This document shows, one piece after another, positions 60,234 to 64,000 of a stretch of DNA of 64,000 bases. Each line of letters opens with the position of its first letter. Position 1 is the stretch's first letter. The translations under genes were made by a program, and so were the position numbers. The notes beneath the pieces were generated by a model. That model was not told the origin of the DNA and did not search any database. It was given only the letters and a program-made list of their open reading frames with translations. The DNA comes from Lysobacterales bacterium (lineage in GTDB: Bacteria > Pseudomonadota > Gammaproteobacteria > Xanthomonadales > Xanthomonadaceae), in the NCBI GenBank assembly GCA_019510125.1, contig JAEKKX010000017.1, positions 35,982 through 99,981 of the forward strand, in the 5' to 3' direction.

Positions 60234-60665
60234 ATGACCCGCTTCGCCATCGCCGACGCCCCGTTCGAGATCGCGCCGCTGCGCGCGCGTCTGCTGCGCG
60301 CGGAGGCGGGCGCCTACGCGAGCTTCGAGGGCTGGGTGCGCGACCACAACGACGGTCGTGCCGCGCTCGGCCTGCGCTACGAGGCCTACGTCGCGCTGGC
60401 CGAGGCCGAAGGCGCGCGGATCGTTGACGAGGCGTTCGAACGCTTCGCCATCGCCGATGCGGCGTGCGTGCACCGCGTCGGCGAACTGGCCGTCGGCGAC
60501 CTCGCGGTCTGGGTCGGCGTCAGCGCCGCGCACCGCGACGCCGCGTTCGCGGCCTGCCGCTGGATCATCGACGAAACGAAGGCGCGGGTGCCGATCTGGA
60601 AGCACGAACGCTACGCCGAGGGCGATGCGGCGTGGCTGCATCCGCGCCAGCCCGGCGAGGAATAG
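60234..60665 (+). CDS. moaE: Molybdopterin synthase catalytic subunit MoaE
   Basis: MoaE transfers sulfur from MoaD to the precursor. The 143-residue protein shows AYASFEGWVRDHNDGR, LRYEAYVALAEAEG, HRVGELAVGDLAVWVGVSAAHRDAAFAACRWIIDE and VPIWKHERYAEG with the catalytic lysine. ATG 60234 has GAGGG upstream at good spacing; an ATG at 60225 is the alternative. A 133-bp gap separates it from moaD. Confidence 0.95.
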   Translation: MTRFAIADAPFEIAPLRARLLRAEAGAYASFEGWVRDHNDGRAALGLRYEAYVALAEAEGARIVDEAFERFAIADAACVHRVGELAVGDLAVWVGVSAAHRDAAFAACRWIIDETKARVPIWKHERYAEGDAAWLHPRQPGEE

Positions 60666-60869
60666 CGGGCGACATTCGGGCCGTCGCCACGGCCGACGCG
60701 CACGATGCAGCGCGGTTCATGCGGCGCCTCGCTCGGGACACGCGGGTCGTTCGCTGCGTCCGCATGGAAGAATGGGGGCGACGGCCGATCTTCCGCCTTC
60801 GGCGAGTCGGGGGACTGAAGTTCGCACCGCGATCTTCGGGATGCATGGGCGTCGCCCATGAATGGCGAT

Positions 60870-60974
60870 GGCCCCGCCGACTGACCTCGGCGCCCGCATC
60901 AGTCGATACCGTTGCTGCCTTCCGGCCCTGGCGGGGTTTTCGACCTAGCGTCGCGAGGGGCCGACGGGGCCACC
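60870..60974 (-). ncRNA. ffs: Signal recognition particle RNA (4.5S-type)
   Basis: The - strand reads CCAGGGCCGGAAGGCAGCAA in the conserved apex, including the GGAA tetraloop and the Ffh-binding asymmetric loop. The two ends, GGCCCCGTCGG and CCGGCGGGGCC-type, pair over about 11 bp. The length of about 105 nt fits bacterial small SRP RNA. It targets membrane proteins with Ffh. Exact ends are uncertain by a few bases. A TATGGT hexamer just upstream may be its -10. Confidence 0.9.
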
Positions 60975-61014
60975 ATAGACGTTGCGTCTGTTGCGACGCA
61001 TCACTTGCGGAATT

Positions 61015-61030
61015 TGGCGGAGAGAGGGGG
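61015..61030. mobile_element. Probable attachment-site fragment: tRNA-Ser-like 3' end
   Basis: On the - strand these 16 nt read CCCCCTCTCTCCGCCA, the end of a tRNA-Ser acceptor arm with CCA. The rest of a tRNA is missing. Base composition changes sharply to the right. Two perfect inverted repeats, GGATCGA/TCGATCC (61034-61049) and TCTCCT/AGGAGA (61062-61075), follow directly, as at many recombinase arm sites. The orientation implies an intact tRNA-Ser to the right of the window. Confidence 0.5.
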
Positions 61031-61271
61031 ATGGGATCGACTTCGATCCTAAGCCCTTGATTCTCCTAGAGGAGACAAACCAAGAGTGTGTCCTGTCTTG
61101 TGTCCGCACATTGTAGCCTGCCGGTGACCTTCGCCGCTAGATGGCCAGCCATCGAAACAAGGAAATTTTCCTTCCCTTGGAAATGCCTGCGGAACGCTTT
61201 TGGTGTTTCACGGCGTGCCACTCGATAACCCTGCCAACAAGTCAAGTTCTCAATTAGCGATTTTCTGACGT

Positions 61272-61514
61272 CTATTGACTAAGAGCTCGGATTTGAGGCC
61301 TCGCAAAATAGCGGTAAACAATGCGAACACCTCTCGCTCTTTTCGGCAATCCACCTACTGGACCGCCAGTCAAATTGACCATAATCGAGTAGGCGAAAGG
61401 CGATCGAATAATGCTAATTCCGCTGACTCGAGCGACCTTAGAAACGATTTCGTAGACGAGAGGCTTCACCTCATCGGCAGTCTCATATGAAGCGAAGAAA
61501 TGAAATTTTTTCAT
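61272..61514 (-). CDS. Small hypothetical protein in the AT-rich region
   Basis: This 80-residue frame (MKKFHFFASYETADEVKPLV...) lies 31 bp downstream of the protease gene on the same strand. It has reasonable composition but no clear ribosome site, no known domain and no membrane segment. It may be a real short gene, a decayed remnant, or chance in AT-rich DNA. Confidence 0.3.
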   Translation of the reverse strand: MKKFHFFASYETADEVKPLVYEIVSKVARVSGISIIRSPFAYSIMVNLTGGPVGGLPKRARGVRIVYRYFARPQIRALSQ

Positions 61515-61545
61515 AGCATGAACTTAGCAAAAAAAATTGAATCGT

Positions 61546-62598
61546 CTATATCTCAAGCTGAAAATGACTAAAAACATCTAATAGGTTGTTAGCATAAGTA
61601 ACGTCAGTTCTGAACATCCGAGTGGAAAGCGCTGTGCCTGAAAATATAAGGCCGAATGCTACTCCATCTTCATCAAAGACTACCGATCCACTGTCCCCGC
61701 TAGCTGAAAATGGCCGGAGTATTCTATCGCCTACGATTTCCATGCATCTACCGAAGATTGCAGTTTTTCCATCGAAATCAATCTCAAGTCTATCGACTTT
61801 CTCTGATTTCACATATCCGGATGTAAGGCATGTTGTTCTTCCAATCTTGTAAACTTTCTTCTTATTTTTAAGTAACGAAGTGGATCTCGGTGGTTTGCGA
61901 ATGATTAATATTTTTAATTTATTTTTTGAAAAAGGCGCGCAAACAGAATTGTCACTGATTGAAATTCCTTCGTGAATTTCTGCGATCGCGGCATCGGTGT
62001 GGTTTGTATTTCCAGTGAAGTCAATCGGGCTGGATTCTAAAAGTGAGCCAATAGCGTCTAGGTTGCAGCCATTGCCATATGGACCTGGCTGATAGATTTC
62101 ACTCGAGCCAGATCCCTTCATGTCTTCAAGTATATGTCGGCAGGATAGTATGACTCGCTTCTGATGGATTTTTGACCAAGGAAAAAGACCAATTGATCCG
62201 GCATTGACATTTTGATTTGCGATACTGCTACCAATTAACAACGGGCGGAAGCGCTTGGTCATCGGCATTGAAGTGGCGAATCTGCTGCGGATCGATAGCC
62301 TTTCCAAAATTCCTATGTCTACTTCTCCGCGCGCCCTCCGCGCAATTTCACTAATGATGCCTACGTGATTTTCTAACACTCTTGGATGTTGAATTCTCAC
62401 TGCCAAGCTGAAGTCATTAGGAGTGTCTGTGTGACAGATACCAAGTGCGATCGGAAGCGTTCCTTCACTTTTTCTTGGATGCGATGAAGTTCGCTTTCCA
62501 AAGGCCGTGTGCCTTTGCCCTGATGTTGGATTATCTGGTTTGAGAATTAATTCTCGAAAAATTTCTTCTTTCAGATTCTCAACGGATTCGTATTTCAT
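61546..62598 (-). CDS. Trypsin-like (S1-type) serine protease in a low-GC insert
   Basis: The 350-residue protein is a chymotrypsin-fold peptidase. The triad is H155 in LSCRHILED, D202 in NHTDAAIAEI and S303 in ASGDSGSVVFDEDG. KIGRTTCLTSGYV matches the KxGRTTGxTxG motif of a bacterial group related to plant Nal1-like proteases. An N-terminal ~125 residues (with FSLAVRIQHPR and GEVDIGILERL) precede the protease fold, as in that group. No signal peptide is visible, so it acts in the cytoplasm. AT-rich codons mark recent transfer. A TATAAA -10-like element lies about 30 bp upstream. The biological role is unknown; related proteases sometimes occur with defence genes, but none are seen here. Confidence 0.85.
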   Translation of the reverse strand: MKYESVENLKEEIFRELILKPDNPTSGQRHTAFGKRTSSHPRKSEGTLPIALGICHTDTPNDFSLAVRIQHPRVLENHVGIISEIARRARGEVDIGILERLSIRSRFATSMPMTKRFRPLLIGSSIANQNVNAGSIGLFPWSKIHQKRVILSCRHILEDMKGSGSSEIYQPGPYGNGCNLDAIGSLLESSPIDFTGNTNHTDAAIAEIHEGISISDNSVCAPFSKNKLKILIIRKPPRSTSLLKNKKKVYKIGRTTCLTSGYVKSEKVDRLEIDFDGKTAIFGRCMEIVGDRILRPFSASGDSGSVVFDEDGVAFGLIFSGTALSTRMFRTDVTYANNLLDVFSHFQLEI

Positions 62599-62749
62599 TC
62601 CATGAAATTCCTAGTCAGTAATGTTTTATACTAATTTTGTCTCGCCTACTCGCCTGTCTTTTAACTCCTTGTTACATGTTACCGGCACCGTCATCACAAA
62701 GCGAATTCCGCCTCTTCTATGTATGATTAGTCCGGCCTGCGCCTGTCAG

Positions 62750-64000
62750 TTAGCTTGCCCAAGCTTCTAGGCTCACTTCCACCTCTCCACTCCCATTCGC
62801 CCCCTTGATGATCAAGTAATATTCGCCTTCCTCGACGTCAGCAGTGAAAAGGTCCGCGCACATCGGCTTGGCCTTCGAGATAGCCCGTCCCTTCGCGTCG
62901 AACAGCTGGTAAGCAGGCTTCGACCCGTCGACCTCTTCGGCGACGCAAGACAGGTTGTTGGAGATGACGTTCAAGAAGACTGGCGGGTCGCCGCGCTTCG
63001 CATCGATTCGATAGGTGCGCTGCTCGCCGGCACCGATGCTCACGTCGAAGCGCTTTCCGTTCGGCAACGTCTGTAGTGGATTGGCGATGTCTGGCGTGAA
63101 CAGGGCCGGGTATGTGCCCAACGGCGCCGCCTTGGGCTCTGGAGATGGCTTTGGGGAAGCAGCAGGGAGCGGCAGGTGCGACACCAGGAACTCCTTGGAC
63201 CCGGTCCAGCCAGATCGAACGCACACGCTTCCAGACGGTCGGCCGGCACCCCTGCGGCGGCGCACGCAGCACGCGCGTTCTCCAGGACCTCGCGCGTCGG
63301 CTTGGCCGGCTTTTCCGGAAACCCGCGCAGGCCGAGAGTTGCCAGCGACTCGCCCGGACCGTAGTCGAACAGGCTCTCCTTGGCTCGAATGCGCCAGCCG
63401 GCGACGAACGCGTCCCCCTACTTGGGGTTCGCGAGTTGTCCTTGCCGACCGTCCATGCCGATGAGCGCCCCATCCGACTTGCTGGACGCTTGGCCGATGA
63501 GGCCCCGATCGGTCGCCGTGGAGGTTCCACGCGCCCAGTTCGTCTCAACGTCGAACCAGCTGCTCCTCAGGTGTATCCGCAGCGTCCGCCCGTTGCGCCA
63601 CATGACGGCCACCTGGGACGGCCGCTCCCGCGGGCCCCAGATGCCCACCACTGCGTCCTGTCCGAGCGCCTGTTGATGGAAACGGCCGGTCCACGCCAAG
63701 ACCTTGCCGTCGATCAACACCCGGCCGTCCAGGTAGACGCCCACGCGGTGCGCGTCCACCTGGGCGGCGATCGCGCCGATTGCTGCCACCTGTCGGCTCT
63801 GGCCCCGCGGCACCTGCCGCACTTGAACGTGCGTGCCGTCCGACGCCTCGAGCAGCCAGAACTCTCCGGCGCGCCGCGTGGAGAGGGTTTGTCCGCCGGA
63901 CAGCCGGTAGTGCGGCTCGCCGATACAGGTGGGCTGCCCGGCCGGGCGGTGGTTCGAACCTCCCGCGCGATCGCGGTCGATGGATCCTTGGCCGCTGGCA
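62750..64000 (-). pseudogene. von Willebrand type D domain protein, disrupted and truncated by the window
   Basis: Reading the - strand from the right edge, one frame gives a VWD-like domain (EPHYRLSGG, FWLLEASDGTHVQVRQVPRGQ, RVGVYLDGRVLIDGK). It ends with NPK and an in-frame TAG at 63418-63420. The same frame continues in homologous style (GDAFVAGWRIRAKESLFDYG, AACAAAGVPADRLEACAFDL). Near 63203-63211 one base is missing. The next frame continues SKEFLVSHLPLPAA and ends at 62750 with a small beta-domain (GAGEQRTYRIDA, GEYYLIIKGANGSGEVEVSL). So one gene carries an amber codon and a -1 frameshift. The 5' end is outside the window. A sequencing error could explain one lesion, less easily both. 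Confidence 0.75.

Overview
The window is about 64 kb of very GC-rich chromosome. Its gene orders (fimV-truA-trpF, trpBA-accD, secG-tRNA-nuoA..N, tRNA-fMet-rimP-nusA-infB-rbfA-truB, rpsO-pnp, kdkA with a family 9 glycosyltransferase) fit a gammaproteobacterium of the Xanthomonadaceae/Lysobacteraceae (Lysobacter, Luteimonas, Xanthomonas and relatives). This placement rests on protein resemblance and synteny, not on a search.

Layout. 1-7.7 kb: the end of fimV, truA and trpF, a LysR-type regulator divergent from trpB with a clear operator between them, then trpB, trpA, accD and glmM. 7.9-10.5 kb: two 2-oxoglutarate/Fe(II)-type oxygenases and a short-chain dehydrogenase. 10.6-27.2 kb: tpiA, secG, tRNA-Leu(GAG) and the complete 14-gene nuoA-N operon for respiratory complex I. 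27.2-37.4 kb: tRNA-fMet, rimP, nusA, infB, rbfA and truB, then a small secreted protein, rpsO and pnp, which cover translation initiation and RNA turnover. 37.5-49.3 kb: a DUF1501/DUF1800 pair, a 3-hydroxybutyrate dehydrogenase with a GntP-type permease, a TonB-dependent receptor and a very large SLC5-type hybrid histidine kinase resembling CrbS/MxtR. 49.4-54.8 kb: an array of hairpins, a Nudix hydrolase, a pilin-like protein, a PP2C phosphatase, an NnrS protein behind an Anr/FNR-type box, tRNA-Ser(CGA) and a DUF6165 protein. 54.8-60.7 kb: an intergenic tract with a strong non-coding RNA candidate, then a lipopolysaccharide-core glycosyltransferase, Kdo kinase, an MBL-fold hydrolase and moaACDE for molybdopterin. 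60.9 kb: the SRP RNA gene.

Right of about 61.0 kb the character changes abruptly. A 16-nt fragment shaped like a tRNA-Ser 3' end is followed by AT-rich DNA carrying a trypsin-like serine protease, and then by a von Willebrand type D domain gene broken by an amber codon and a one-base deletion. I read this as the edge of an integrated island that continues past the window.

The most novel-looking item is the unannotated tract 55273-55571 on the + strand. It has a promoter-like sequence, 17 GGA trinucleotides in about 300 nt, at least four hairpins that place GGA in the loop, and a perfect intrinsic terminator. This is the signature of CsrB/RsmB-type RNAs that titrate CsrA/RsmA. Other points worth a look are the LysR operator in front of trpB, an 86-bp duplication between rimP and nusA, three FNR/Anr-like boxes, and hairpin repeat families (GTAG-type REP units and GTCCT-loop hairpins).
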